A stretch of 38,234 bases of DNA from Solirubrobacterales bacterium (GTDB taxonomy: Bacteria > Actinomycetota > Thermoleophilia > Solirubrobacterales > Solirubrobacteraceae), in assembly GCA_027306855.1 (NCBI GenBank), contig DAHUYZ010000017.1, forward strand, positions 1 to 38,234. The letters are read 5' to 3'. Of the stretch, positions 1 to 7,764 are shown in pieces. Within the stretch, counting starts at the first letter, position 1. Each line of letters opens with the position of its first letter. The translations under genes were made by a program, and so were the position numbers. Under the pieces are notes generated by a model, which worked only from the letters and a program-made list of their open reading frames with translations, was not told where the DNA came from and did not search any database.

Positions 1-591
1 GGCGCCGGTCCTTGGAGCGCGATCGCGCTCGGCCGTGGCGGGCGCCCGCACGGGATGCTGCTCGTAGCCGCCGAGCAGGAGGACGAGCTGCGCGCCTTCT
101 GCAACCTCGTATCGCGCAGAGCGCCCCACCGCAGCGAGATCGCGTGGGCGCTCGCTCGCTTTGAGATGGGCTGTGAGCGTGAGAGTGAGTACGAGGCGGT
201 CAGCGACAACCTGCTCGCGCTGCGCGCCCTGCTGGGCGGCCCCTCGGAGCTCGAGCCGGACGGCTCACTCGACGGGGTGCTCGCCGGTCGCCTGGCCGCG
301 CTCTGCGCGACGCCCGAGAATCGTGCTTCCCTGGCCGAGCGCACGCTCGCAGCGATCACCCTGGAGCGCGAGGCGATCGAAGGGAGGGCCGTCGAACGGG
401 CCGGCAGGCTTGCGCTGGCCCGCGATCTTTCGGATCATCTGCGCGCGCTCTTGCGCGACGTGATCTGCGGACACCTACCTTCGGACCTCGTTACGCTCGC
501 GGACGAGCTGCTGCTCTCCGGGGAGCGCCTCGACGAGCAGGCGGTCGGCGAGGTTGGCGAGGCCGGCGAGATCCTGAACCTCGCCGTCTAG
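1..591 (+). CDS. Hypothetical protein, 5' end outside the window
   Basis: The frame is open from the first base, so the N-terminus probably lies outside; the first internal ATG is at 55. Codons are strongly GC at third positions up to about 480, as expected of a real gene. The visible protein is mostly helical, rich in Leu, Ala, Glu and Arg, with no membrane segment and no catalytic motif I recognise. I do not know its function. Its last 39 codons (475-591) overlap the 3' end of the convergent ArsA-like gene on the other strand, so one of the two tails may be mis-called. The protein core upstream of 475 is well supported; the exact stop is less so. Confidence 0.6.
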   Translation, partial: GAGPWSAIALGRGGRPHGMLLVAAEQEDELRAFCNLVSRRAPHRSEIAWALARFEMGCERESEYEAVSDNLLALRALLGGPSELEPDGSLDGVLAGRLAALCATPENRASLAERTLAAITLEREAIEGRAVERAGRLALARDLSDHLRALLRDVICGHLPSDLVTLADELLLSGERLDEQAVGEVGEAGEILNLAV

Positions 592-1668
592 ATCCGGCAC
601 GATCACGGGGCTGCGCTCCCCAACCGTTTCGCACAGCCGCTTCACACTGTCATGGTCGCGCCGCGCGAGCACGTCGAAGTCAGCGAGGTTGGCGGCAAGC
701 TTGGCGGCCAGCTCCTCACCGAACGTGGTCGCCAGGACCGTCCTGGTCTGCTCGGGCGTGTAGTTGTCGAGGCTGCTCTCGTGGACGCGGTTGACGATCA
801 GCCCATCGAACGGCATCCCGGCCTGCGCAAGCCTTCCGAAGAAGAAGCTCGCCTCCTGCGCCGGCTCTCGCTCGGGAGAGGTCACGATCAAGAAGCTCGT
901 CGCAGGGTCGCGCAGCAGCTCCTTAACGCCTCGGGCCCGCTCACGGAAGCCGTCGATCAGCCCGCTCAGCGATCCAAAGAAGCCGGACAGCTCGCCGAGC
1001 ATGTTGATCCCCGTCAGCCTGGCGAAGACCGACAGCGCAAGACCCGCGCTTCGCCCGATCAGCCCGCGGGCGAAGCCCCCGGGCGAAAGAAACACGCGCA
1101 GCGCCCTGCCCTCCAGGAAATTGGTCAGACGGTCCGGAGCGTCGAGGAAGTCGAGCGCGTCGCGCGAGGGCGGCGTGTCGAGCACGATCGCGTCGAACGC
1201 GCCTTCGCGGTGCAGCTCGAACAGCTTTGAGACGGCCGTGAACTCCTGCGAGCCGGCCACGGCCGAGGAGAGCTCTTTGTAGATGCGATTGTCGAAGATC
1301 TCCTCGCTCGTGTGGCGGTCCGGCGAGAGGCGCTCGATCAACGCGTCGAACGTGCCCTTGGAGTCGAGCATCATCACCCACAGCTCGCCGCCCAGCTCGA
1401 TCCCCTGCTCGGCCAGCGTCTCGGCAGCGATGCGGTGCGGGTCGCCCGAGAGGCTCGTCAAGCCGAGCGCCGTCGCGAGTCGCTTGGCCGGGTCGATGCT
1501 GACGACGAGTGCCTTGCGTCCCTCCCGCGCAAGGCCGAGCGCGAGCGCCGCTGAGACGGTCGTCTTGCCGACGCCGCCCGCGCCGACACACACGCAGATC
1601 CGCTTGCCTTGCAGGCGCTTACTCAGCGAAGACGTGCGGGGCGGGCTCGGCGATCGCGAACTGGGCAC
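475..1668 (-). CDS. ArsA/GET3-family anion-transporting ATPase-like protein
   Basis: A 397-residue P-loop ATPase of the ArsA group within the SIMIBI class. The deviant Walker A motif GAGGVGKTT is near residue 26, followed by VVSIDPAKRLATALG, and a Walker B-like block IVLDTPPSRDALDFL lies in the middle. These are typical of the single-domain ArsA-like ATPases of actinobacteria, which are cytosolic and probably dimeric. No arsenite-efflux partner lies nearby, so arsenic resistance is not implied. The reading frame runs on to 2808, but that part is antisense to parA. I place the start at GTG 1668 because a TACAAT hexamer lies 6 nt upstream and the residues after it lead straight into the P-loop. 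The cargo or partner is unknown. Confidence 0.85.
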   Translation of the reverse strand: MPSSRSPSPPRTSSLSKRLQGKRICVCVGAGGVGKTTVSAALALGLAREGRKALVVSIDPAKRLATALGLTSLSGDPHRIAAETLAEQGIELGGELWVMMLDSKGTFDALIERLSPDRHTSEEIFDNRIYKELSSAVAGSQEFTAVSKLFELHREGAFDAIVLDTPPSRDALDFLDAPDRLTNFLEGRALRVFLSPGGFARGLIGRSAGLALSVFARLTGINMLGELSGFFGSLSGLIDGFRERARGVKELLRDPATSFLIVTSPEREPAQEASFFFGRLAQAGMPFDGLIVNRVHESSLDNYTPEQTRTVLATTFGEELAAKLAANLADFDVLARRDHDSVKRLCETVGERSPVIVPDLDGEVQDLAGLANLADRLLVEALPGEQQLVRERNEVRR

Positions 1669-1674
1669 GCCTTG

Positions 1675-1680
1675 ATTGTA
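1675..1680 (-). promoter_or_regulatory. Candidate -10 hexamer TACAAT of the ArsA-like gene
   Basis: TACAAT on the minus strand is separated by 6 nt from GTG 1668, which would give a leaderless transcript. The same arrangement recurs at other genes in this window. No convincing -35 box is visible. Confidence 0.5.
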
Positions 1681-1746
1681 TGAGCTACCGCGAAAGGCCC
1701 GCCGGCGCCTCCATTTGCGCGAGTCCGCAAAGCAGGAATCGCGCCG

Positions 1747-2577
1747 GTGCCTGCGAATACCCACCGCGAGACCTTTCCAGCGCTCACAAACCGACCACCG
1801 GAGCCTGCCGTGACTGCACGCGCCAAGGTCATCGCGTTCGCCAATCAGAAGGGCGGGGTGGCCAAGACAACGACGACTCTCAACCTCGCCGCCGCGTTTG
1901 CCGAGGAGGGCCACCGCGTGCTGTGCGTCGACATGGACCCCCAGGGCAACCTGACGATGTCCCAAGGGATCGATCCCGACACGCTCGAGTGCTCGATGTA
2001 CGACGTGCTGATCCAGCGAGCCACGATCAGGGAGGTGATCCGCAAACGCGAGATCGACGTCGCGTGCGCCTCCATCGACCTGGCGGGCGCGGAGATCGCA
2101 ATGTCGACGATGATAGGGCGCGAGCGTTCCCTGCAGAAGGCGTTCGAGCCGATCAGGGAGGACTACGACTTCATCTGCATCGACACCCCGCCGAGCCTCG
2201 GCCTTCTGACGATCAACGCTCTTACCGCCGCCGACAAGGTTATTGTCCCTGTGCAGTGCGAGTACCTGTCGATGCGTGGTCTGATCCAGCTCCAGAACAC
2301 CCTGGCGATGATTCGTGAGAACCTCAATCCCGATGTCGACATCGAGGGTATCCTCCCGACGTTGGTCGACTCTCGCACGATCCACGCCAAGGAGGCGATC
2401 GAGATCCTCGAGGAGAACTTCGGGGACAGGGTCTTCGCGTCGCGCATCCGCAAGACCGTTCGCTTCGCCGAGGCGCCCGTCAAGGGGATGTCCGTGCTCA
2501 AGTACGAGCCCGAGGGTGTGGCCGCCCAGTCCTATCGTCAGCTTGCCCAAGAGGTGCTCGCGCATGGCCGCGCCTGA
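1747..2577 (+). CDS. parA: ParA/Soj-family ATPase next to ftsZ
   Basis: A 276-residue ParA-family (MinD/ParA/MipZ/PomZ) dimerising ATPase. The deviant Walker A is NQKGGVAKTTTT at about residues 33-44, with Ala where most members have the last Gly of KGGVGKT. It is followed by the switch block CVDMDPQGNLT and Walker B CIDTPPSLG. Such proteins bind DNA non-specifically as ATP dimers and position cargo: chromosomal parS/ParB, chemoreceptor arrays, or the division ring. No parB or parS is seen here; the next gene, 60 nt on, is ftsZ. A division-positioning role like MipZ or PomZ is therefore plausible, by inference. GTG 1747 has a GCAGGA-like ribosome site; GTG 1810 is the alternative and would remove a 21-residue tail. 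Confidence 0.88.
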   Translation: MPANTHRETFPALTNRPPEPAVTARAKVIAFANQKGGVAKTTTTLNLAAAFAEEGHRVLCVDMDPQGNLTMSQGIDPDTLECSMYDVLIQRATIREVIRKREIDVACASIDLAGAEIAMSTMIGRERSLQKAFEPIREDYDFICIDTPPSLGLLTINALTAADKVIVPVQCEYLSMRGLIQLQNTLAMIRENLNPDVDIEGILPTLVDSRTIHAKEAIEILEENFGDRVFASRIRKTVRFAEAPVKGMSVLKYEPEGVAAQSYRQLAQEVLAHGRA

Positions 2578-2637
2578 GCGCCCAGCAAGGGTTGACCAGG
2601 CAGGCTCAGCAGGTGCCGGACAGGCAGGGGAGGGCTG

Positions 2638-4056
2638 ATGAGTAATCCGAAACGTGCCAGCATGCGGGAAGGCCCGCTCGCGGCGCTGTTCCGCAAGACC
2701 GAAGAGCTGGACAAGGACGAGCGCACAACGGACAAGCGCACGACAGCAAAGGGGCCCGAGTCGAGCGCGCCCCACCCCTCGCTGGGGGCCTCCGCGCAGG
2801 AGGGCCAAGAGAGCGCCGTGGTTCCCAACCCGAAGGAGCGGTTGCGCCAGGCATTCTCGTCGGAGATTCCCGAGAGCCTGATGGACCGCCCCGAGCCGGT
2901 CACGCCCGCGGCCGTTCGTCCATCTCTAGACGCGCGCGTGAGCGAGGAGCCGCGACTGTTCGCCCAAGCTACGCCCGTCGGCCAGCCCGTCATCAGGGTC
3001 GTCGGGGTCGGCGGCGCGGGCACGAACGCCGTTAACCGCATGGTCGAGGCCGAAGTCGAGGGAGTCGAGTTCCTGGCCGTCAACACGGACCTGCAGTCGC
3101 TGCAGCAATCGACAGCCGACATAACGCTTCACATCGGTGCGGAGCTGACGAAAGGGCTCGGCTCGGGCTCTGACCCGAGCGTCGGCAGGCAGGCCGCGAT
3201 GGACGACTACGACCGTGTCAAGGCGCTGCTGAAGGGCTCGGACATGATCTTCATCGCCGCCGGCTCAGGCGGCGGGACCGGCACAGGCGCGGCGCCGGTC
3301 GTGGCCCGCATCGCACGCGAAGTGGGAGCGCTCACGGTCGCGATTGTCACAAAGCCGTTCGGCTTCGAGGGCTCGCGTCGCGCCGGCCAGGCGCAGCTCG
3401 GCGTGGAGACGCTCGGCGAGGAGGTCGACACGCTGATCGTCGTGCCCAACGACAGGCTGTTGTCGGTGCTCGACAAGCAGACCGCGATGGTCGAGGCGTT
3501 CAGGGTAGCCGACGACGTCCTGCGCCAAGGCGTGCAGGGCATCTCAGACTTGGTCACACTCCCTGGGCTCATCAACCTCGACTTCGCCGACGTGCGCACG
3601 ATCATGTCCGGCGCAGGCAACGCACTGCTGGGGATCGGCATGGGCTTCGGCGAGAACCGCGCTTCCGACGCCGCGATGCAGGCCGTCGCCTCGCCGCTGC
3701 TGGAGACCTCGATGGACGGGGCACGCTCGATTCTGCTGTCGATCACGGGCGGGCGTGACCTGTCGCTGTGGGAGGTCAACGAGGCCGCCAAGGCAGTATC
3801 GGCGGCCGCGCACTCGGAGGCGAACATCATCTTCGGCGCGATGCTCGACGAGAAGCTCGACGATCAGGTGTGGGTGACGGTCGTCGCGACGGGCTATGGC
3901 GGCAAGGCAGGGCGCCAGAGCGGCGACCTCGGCCTGCGCGAGCCTGCGGGCGAACCTAGGATCAAGCGCACCGGCGCCTCCTCGCGGGATGGACGAGGCG
4001 AGCGAAGCCTCTCCGTCCGGGACATGGACGTTCCTGAGTTCATCCCCAACTTCTGA
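2638..4056 (+). CDS. ftsZ: Cell division protein FtsZ with a long N-terminal extension
   Basis: A 472-residue tubulin-like GTPase that polymerises into the division ring. The FtsZ core begins near residue 117 (PVIRVVGVGGAGTNAVNRM). The T3 loop GLGSGSDP is at about 173-180 and the tubulin signature GGGTGTG at about 211-217. The T7 region LDFADVRTIMSGAGNAL and the NIIFG block follow, and the C-terminal peptide DMDVPEFIPNF resembles actinobacterial FtsZ tails. Usual FtsZ starts within a few residues of the core; here about 115 residues precede it. They are charged and probably disordered, with two conserved-looking islands: SMREGPLAALFRKTEE (8-23) and PKERLRQAFSSEIPESLM (65-82). ATG 2638 has a strong AGGGGAGGG ribosome site, so the extension is real. 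It is probably co-transcribed with parA. Confidence 0.93.
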   Translation: MSNPKRASMREGPLAALFRKTEELDKDERTTDKRTTAKGPESSAPHPSLGASAQEGQESAVVPNPKERLRQAFSSEIPESLMDRPEPVTPAAVRPSLDARVSEEPRLFAQATPVGQPVIRVVGVGGAGTNAVNRMVEAEVEGVEFLAVNTDLQSLQQSTADITLHIGAELTKGLGSGSDPSVGRQAAMDDYDRVKALLKGSDMIFIAAGSGGGTGTGAAPVVARIAREVGALTVAIVTKPFGFEGSRRAGQAQLGVETLGEEVDTLIVVPNDRLLSVLDKQTAMVEAFRVADDVLRQGVQGISDLVTLPGLINLDFADVRTIMSGAGNALLGIGMGFGENRASDAAMQAVASPLLETSMDGARSILLSITGGRDLSLWEVNEAAKAVSAAAHSEANIIFGAMLDEKLDDQVWVTVVATGYGGKAGRQSGDLGLREPAGEPRIKRTGASSRDGRGERSLSVRDMDVPEFIPNF

Positions 4057-4079
4057 GTACCGTCCACAACCTGCGTTTT

Positions 4080-4106
4080 CGGAGGCTTGCGTCCTTCCGG
4101 CCTCCG
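4080..4106 (+). terminator. Hairpin downstream of ftsZ
   Basis: A 7-bp perfect stem, CGGAGGC (4080-4086) with GCCTCCG (4100-4106), and a 13-nt loop, starting 23 nt after the ftsZ stop. No T-run follows, so it is a terminator candidate only by position; an mRNA 3'-end or processing structure is equally possible. Confidence 0.35.
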
Positions 4107-4159
4107 CCCCTCCGGGATCCGCTGCCGCTCGTACGGCTTCCCTGGCGTACGGTCTCCTT

Positions 4160-4190
4160 GGCTTGCTCTGCCGAAGACGCTGAGCAAGCC
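4160..4190 (+). other. Stem-loop in the ggt leader
   Basis: A 9-bp perfect stem, GGCTTGCTC (4160-4168) with GAGCAAGCC (4182-4190), and a 13-nt loop. It lies between ftsZ and ggt, 52 nt before the ggt ATG. It is followed by TTCGGG rather than a T-run. It may be a second 3'-end structure for ftsZ or a leader element for ggt; the sequence alone does not decide. Confidence 0.4.
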
Positions 4191-4242
4191 TTCGGGTTAC
4201 TCGCGTGGCGCGGCCAGTCGCTGTGTGCTATTCGCTGAGCGT

Positions 4243-5730
4243 ATGACGAGCACCTCGAGCAAGGGCGTTGTGGCGGCCGGGCATCCGTTGACGGCGCAGG
4301 CCGGAGCGAGGGTCCTGCGCGAAGGGGGCAACGCGGTCGATGCGGCGCTCGGGGCGATGCTCACCTCATTCGTGGCCGAGCCCCTGCTGACAGGGCTGGG
4401 GGCGGGCGGCTACATGATCGTGGCAGGGGCCGGCGAGGAGCCGGTGCTGCTCGACTTCTTCGTACAGGCGCCCGCTCGCGCACAGGATGGCAGCGCGGCC
4501 GAGCTCGAAGCGGTCGACGTGTCGTTTGGGGATGCTGTGCAGGTCTTCTATATAGGGCCCGCCTCCTGCGGGGTGTACGGGACGCCTGCGGGCGTCTGCG
4601 AGGCGGCGAAGCGCTGGGGGACGATCGGCCTGGCAGAGCTCGCCGCGCCCGCCGCAGCGCTGGCCCGCGAGGGGGTCGTGCTGAACGCCGAGCAGGCCTA
4701 TGTTGCGGAGATCCTTGGCGATCTGCTCCGTTCGACGTCGGAGTGCGCGGCGCTGTGGGCGCCGGAGGGAGCTATTTTGCGCGAGGGTGAGCTGCTGCGC
4801 AACAATGAGCTTGGCGACGCCTTGGAGCGTCTTGGAGCCGAAGGCGCCGATCCTTTCTACACCGGCGATCTCGCGGGCGCTGTCTGCGAGTGGCTGGCCG
4901 AGCGCGGCGGCTCGATCAGCGAAGCGCAGCTCGAGGGCTATCGCGCGATCGAGCGGGAGCCCTTGCGGGTGCGTTATCGCGACCGTGAGGTGCTGACCAA
5001 CCCACCGCCGTCGGCGGGCGGCACGCTGCTCGCCTACTCGCTGGCCCTGCTTGCGGCTCAGCCGGCGCCGCCTTCGTTGAAGGCTGTGATCAGCGCGATG
5101 GAAGCCGCCCAGGCCGAGCGTACGCCCGAGTTCTTGGAGGGCCTGAGCGAGGATGGCTTTCTGGAGCGTTTTCGCGCGTCAAAGCTGGGCTCGACCACCC
5201 ACATCTCGGTGCTCGACTCCGAAGGGCGCGCCTGTGGCGTGACGTGCACCAACGGCGAGGGCTCGGGCGTGGTCGTGCCCGGCACGGGCATCCACCTAAA
5301 CAATGTCATGGGCGAGGAGGATCTCAGCCCGCTCGGCTTTCACCGCCATCCCGCCGGCCGGCGCATGCCGAGCATGATGGCCCCCTCGATCGTGATGCTG
5401 GCCGGAGAGGTGGAGCTCGTGCTCGGCAGCGCCGGCTCCAACCGCATCCGCTCCGCGCTGTTACAGACGATCGTCGGCGTGGTGGACCACGGCCTGAGCG
5501 CTGTCGAGGCGGTGGGTGCGCCGCGCGCGCACTTCGAGGAGGGGATCGTATATCACGAGCCTGGCATCGAGCTGGGGGACCTGCTCGGGGAGCCTGCGAA
5601 GGAGCGCGAGGTCGTGCGCTTCCATGGGCTCAACCTGTTCTTCGGCGGCGTGCAGGCGGTACAGCGCCGAGACGGCGAGCTGATCGGGGCCGGCGACCCG
5701 CGCCGCGGCGGCGTGGCGGTTGTGGCGTGA
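4243..5730 (+). CDS. ggt: Gamma-glutamyltranspeptidase (Ntn-hydrolase)
   Basis: A 495-residue gamma-glutamyltransferase family protein that hydrolyses or transfers the gamma-glutamyl group of glutathione-like or poly-glutamyl substrates. The N-terminal block AGHPLTAQAGARVLREGGNA and GLGAGGYM are typical. The autoprocessing and nucleophilic Thr is in GSTTHISVLD, which would begin the small subunit. MPSMMAPSIV and the GSAGSNRIRSA block complete the fold. The reading frame extends upstream to 4087, but those residues look non-coding and include the hairpin at 4160-4190, so I start at ATG 4243. No clear signal peptide is visible, unlike the periplasmic enzymes. A lipoprotein gene overlaps its stop by 4 nt. 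Confidence 0.88.
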   Translation: MTSTSSKGVVAAGHPLTAQAGARVLREGGNAVDAALGAMLTSFVAEPLLTGLGAGGYMIVAGAGEEPVLLDFFVQAPARAQDGSAAELEAVDVSFGDAVQVFYIGPASCGVYGTPAGVCEAAKRWGTIGLAELAAPAAALAREGVVLNAEQAYVAEILGDLLRSTSECAALWAPEGAILREGELLRNNELGDALERLGAEGADPFYTGDLAGAVCEWLAERGGSISEAQLEGYRAIEREPLRVRYRDREVLTNPPPSAGGTLLAYSLALLAAQPAPPSLKAVISAMEAAQAERTPEFLEGLSEDGFLERFRASKLGSTTHISVLDSEGRACGVTCTNGEGSGVVVPGTGIHLNNVMGEEDLSPLGFHRHPAGRRMPSMMAPSIVMLAGEVELVLGSAGSNRIRSALLQTIVGVVDHGLSAVEAVGAPRAHFEEGIVYHEPGIELGDLLGEPAKEREVVRFHGLNLFFGGVQAVQRRDGELIGAGDPRRGGVAVVA

Positions 5731-6149
5731 GGTTCGTGCTCACGGCAGCCGTGGGTTGCCTCGTGCTCACCGCGTGTGGCTGTGGCGGTATCGTGTCCCC
5801 CGATCTGTTCGTCGTCAACCGCACCGGCAGCACGCCCGGCGCGAAGCTCACCCTGCTGGTCAACGAAGAAGGGGTGGTGCACTGCAACGGCGGGCCGCCG
5901 CTGCATCTGAGCGACCCGCAGATCATCGAAGCGCGGACCATCCAGGAAGACCTGCAGAAGCCCGCGGCCTCGCACCTCTCGCTGCCGGCGGTCCCCGGCT
6001 CGGTGCTCAGCTACTACGTGCGCGACGAAAACGGGAGCGTGCGCTTCAGCGACAACTCACCCGGCCAGCCCGCCGTCACGCGCAAGCTCGCGCTGTTCGT
6101 GCTCAGCGTCGCGCAAAGCGTCTGCAAGCTGCCCCAGCAGGGCGCCTGA
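5727..6149 (+). CDS. Small predicted lipoprotein coupled to ggt
   Basis: 140 residues. GTG 5727 overlaps the ggt stop as GTGA, implying translational coupling. The N-terminus has a short basic start, a hydrophobic run and the lipobox LTAC, so the mature protein should be lipid-anchored at its first Cys on the outside of the membrane. The rest is hydrophilic, with no domain I recognise; two later Cys residues (in VHCNGG and SVCKLP) could form a disulfide. The function is unknown; the coupling suggests it works at the cell surface with or after the transpeptidase. Its stop abuts the stop of the convergent Lon-N gene. Confidence 0.7.
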   Translation: MRFVLTAAVGCLVLTACGCGGIVSPDLFVVNRTGSTPGAKLTLLVNEEGVVHCNGGPPLHLSDPQIIEARTIQEDLQKPAASHLSLPAVPGSVLSYYVRDENGSVRFSDNSPGQPAVTRKLALFVLSVAQSVCKLPQQGA

Positions 6150-6776
6150 TCAGCCGAGGTAGACCTTTCCGTTGGCCTGGGCCCGTGTCTGGGCGCGCTC
6201 GGCCAGCTCGAGCTGCTTGATCGCGGCCCTGAACAGCAACGTCAGCAGGCGCAGGCGGGCGTTCTCTGAGCGCAGCTCCAAGAGCTCCTGCTTGGCGTCG
6301 GTCCCGAAGTCGACGGTCGCCGCCATGTCATAAGCGCTCATCTCGGAGAGCTCCTGCTCGCCGAGCGTACGGTCGGTCGCCTGCTCGAGCAGCTCCGCAT
6401 AGAGGGTGTGGGCGGCCTGCGCCGTCTCGGGGTCGATCGGCTCGTCGCGCTCGTCCAAGAACTCGACGACGCCGGCCGGATAAGGGAGGTAGTCCTGGCG
6501 CTCGAGCAGTCGAAAGACGCGCGTTCCGCGCACCAGCACGGTCAGCCGGCCGTCGTCCATCCGCTCGAGCACCCGATCGATCTCGCACGCGCAGCCGACC
6601 GGCTTGAGCTCCGCCTCGGACAGCCACACGATCCCGAACTCGTCGTGGCGCTGCAGGCACCGTTCGATCATCGTCTTGTAGCGCTCCTCGAAGACGTGCA
6701 AGGGAACGTTCTCGCTGGGCAGCGCGACGATCCCGAGCGGGAACAACGGAAAGCCTTTCAGGCGCGAGTCGCCCAC
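6150..6776 (-). CDS. Lon N-terminal (substrate-binding) domain protein
   Basis: 208 residues that match the stand-alone Lon N-terminal domain family. FPLFPLGIVALPSENVPLHVFEERYK at the start, read in two parts, is the hallmark: FPLFPLGIV, then the LHVFEERY block. A PUA-like beta domain is followed by a helical tail with many Glu, Leu and Arg residues. It lacks the AAA+ and Ser-Lys protease domains of Lon, so it is not a protease. The family is often annotated as a peptidase S16 homologue and its role is not settled. The start is GTG 6776, with TAAACT 9 nt upstream. Confidence 0.85.
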   Translation of the reverse strand: MGDSRLKGFPLFPLGIVALPSENVPLHVFEERYKTMIERCLQRHDEFGIVWLSEAELKPVGCACEIDRVLERMDDGRLTVLVRGTRVFRLLERQDYLPYPAGVVEFLDERDEPIDPETAQAAHTLYAELLEQATDRTLGEQELSEMSAYDMAATVDFGTDAKQELLELRSENARLRLLTLLFRAAIKQLELAERAQTRAQANGKVYLG

Positions 6777-6785
6777 AACAGAAAC

Positions 6786-6791
6786 AGTTTA
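6786..6791 (-). promoter_or_regulatory. Candidate -10 (TAAACT) of the Lon-N gene
   Basis: TAAACT on the minus strand ends 9 nt before GTG 6776, fitting a leaderless transcript. Confidence 0.45.
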
Positions 6792-6823
6792 TGGCGGGCG
6801 GTCGCCGCCGCCCGCTCTGTGAT

Positions 6824-6829
6824 TAGACT
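6824..6829 (+). promoter_or_regulatory. Candidate -10 (TAGACT) of the small membrane operon
   Basis: TAGACT ends 7 nt before ATG 6837, fitting a leaderless transcript for the 6837-7757 operon. It faces the TAAACT of the divergent Lon-N gene. Confidence 0.5.
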
Positions 6830-6836
6830 CTCGCGG

Positions 6837-6971
6837 ATGGAGAACGACGTGGTCAAGCGCCTCATGTGGTCGGGCTTGCTTGCTCTCGTTGGGGCGCTCG
6901 CGAGCATGGTCAGCCAGCGCGCCGCCGCCTATGCGTGGCGCAGGGCGTTCGACGAGGAGCCGCCCGAGTGA
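6837..6971 (+). CDS. Short membrane protein, DUF4235-like
   Basis: 44 residues, beginning MENDVVKRLMWSGLLALVGA, with one membrane segment (about 9-25), then a basic stretch and an acidic end EEPPE. The pattern resembles the short DUF4235-type proteins that sit beside Holin-X and DUF3618 genes in actinobacteria. It begins 7 nt after a TAGACT box and its stop overlaps the next GTG as GTGA, so it is the first gene of a coupled three-gene operon. No function is known for it. Confidence 0.7.
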   Translation: MENDVVKRLMWSGLLALVGALASMVSQRAAAYAWRRAFDEEPPE

Positions 6972-7564
6972 GCGCCGAGCGCTCTGGCGAGGAGCCAAGC
7001 CGGCAGGGACTCGCCTCGGCGATAGCGGAGGTTTCCGAGCGGGCGACGCTCTTGATACGCGAGGAGATCGAGCTCGCCAAGACCGAGATCACGGAGAAGA
7101 CCACGAGGCTCGCCAAGGGCGCCGTCGTCGGGGTGCTCGCCGGGGTGTTCTTCCTGACAGCCCTGTTCTTCGTGCTGATAGGGCTCGCCTGGCTGCTCTA
7201 TTTCGAGCTGCCGATCGGCAACCAGTTCACGTACTTCTGGGGCTTCTTCGCGATGGCGCTGATTCTCGTCGTGCTCGGCGTGATCGCAGGCCTGCTCGCT
7301 GCAAAGGCCGTCAAGTCGGGCGCTCCGCCCGTCCCGGAGATGGCGCTCGCCGAGGCTCGCAAGATCCGTGAGACGGTGAGCGGGGAGAGCGCGAGCCGGC
7401 CGGATTCGTCGTCGGCGATCACCCAGGACTTCGCGGCGGTTGCGGTCGAGCCGCCGCTGCCACCACCCCAGGCGCCCGTCGAAGGGCAGTCGGAGCCGTC
7501 GAACGCAAACGAGGAAGGCAGCCTTGGAAGGGAGGGTGGCGATGGCCCGACGCTCGGCCGCTGA
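6968..7564 (+). CDS. Holin-X/phage-holin-3_6-type membrane protein
   Basis: 198 residues. An amphipathic N-terminal helix (ERATLLIREEIELAKTEI) precedes two strong membrane segments, about residues 50-75 and 85-115. The tail is Pro- and Ser-rich and probably disordered. This layout matches the actinobacterial Holin-X family (PF07332 type). The name is historical: it is a chromosomal housekeeping family and there is no prophage here. It starts at GTG 6968, coupled to the preceding gene, and its end overlaps the DUF3618 gene by 23 nt. Confidence 0.8.
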   Translation: MSAERSGEEPSRQGLASAIAEVSERATLLIREEIELAKTEITEKTTRLAKGAVVGVLAGVFFLTALFFVLIGLAWLLYFELPIGNQFTYFWGFFAMALILVVLGVIAGLLAAKAVKSGAPPVPEMALAEARKIRETVSGESASRPDSSSAITQDFAAVAVEPPLPPPQAPVEGQSEPSNANEEGSLGREGGDGPTLGR

Positions 7565-7757
7565 GATCCGCAGCTCGATTGAGGCAAACCGCGCGGAGCT
7601 CGCCGTCTCGCTCGATCGACTCCACAACGAAGTCGCGCGCGTGACCGACTGGCGCGGCCAGCTCGAGCGTCATCGGCGCGAGGTTGCGATCGGCACGGGG
7701 GCCGTCGCGCTGCTGCTGCTCGCTCGTCGCCGCAGGCGGCGCAAACGCGGCTGGTAG
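7542..7757 (+). CDS. DUF3618 family membrane-associated protein
   Basis: 71 residues. The N-terminal helix SAAEIRSSIEANRAELAVSL followed by a VxxxVxxxTDWR block is the DUF3618 signature. A short hydrophobic segment (VAIGTGAVALLLLA) and a very basic tail RRRRRRKRGW come next. ATG 7542 has a GGAAGGGAGGG ribosome site inside the holin gene. It is the third member of the conserved cluster with Holin-X, probably a cell-envelope component; its molecular role is unknown. Confidence 0.8.
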   Translation: MARRSAAEIRSSIEANRAELAVSLDRLHNEVARVTDWRGQLERHRREVAIGTGAVALLLLARRRRRRKRGW

Positions 7758-7764
7758 CGGCTTC

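Noticed and set aside
1669-2808. N-terminal 380 residues of the long minus-strand frame that contains the ArsA-like gene
   Set aside because: They are antisense to parA, have no domain, and are separated from the ATPase by a GTG start with its own -10 box.
4087-4242. Extra N-terminal 52 codons for ggt
   Set aside because: The residues are Ser/Arg/Pro-rich and the DNA contains perfect hairpins; the family start fits ATG 4243.
6968-7564. Prophage, suggested by a holin-family protein
   Set aside because: No phage structural, lysis or integrase gene is nearby, and Holin-X genes with DUF3618 are a normal chromosomal cluster.
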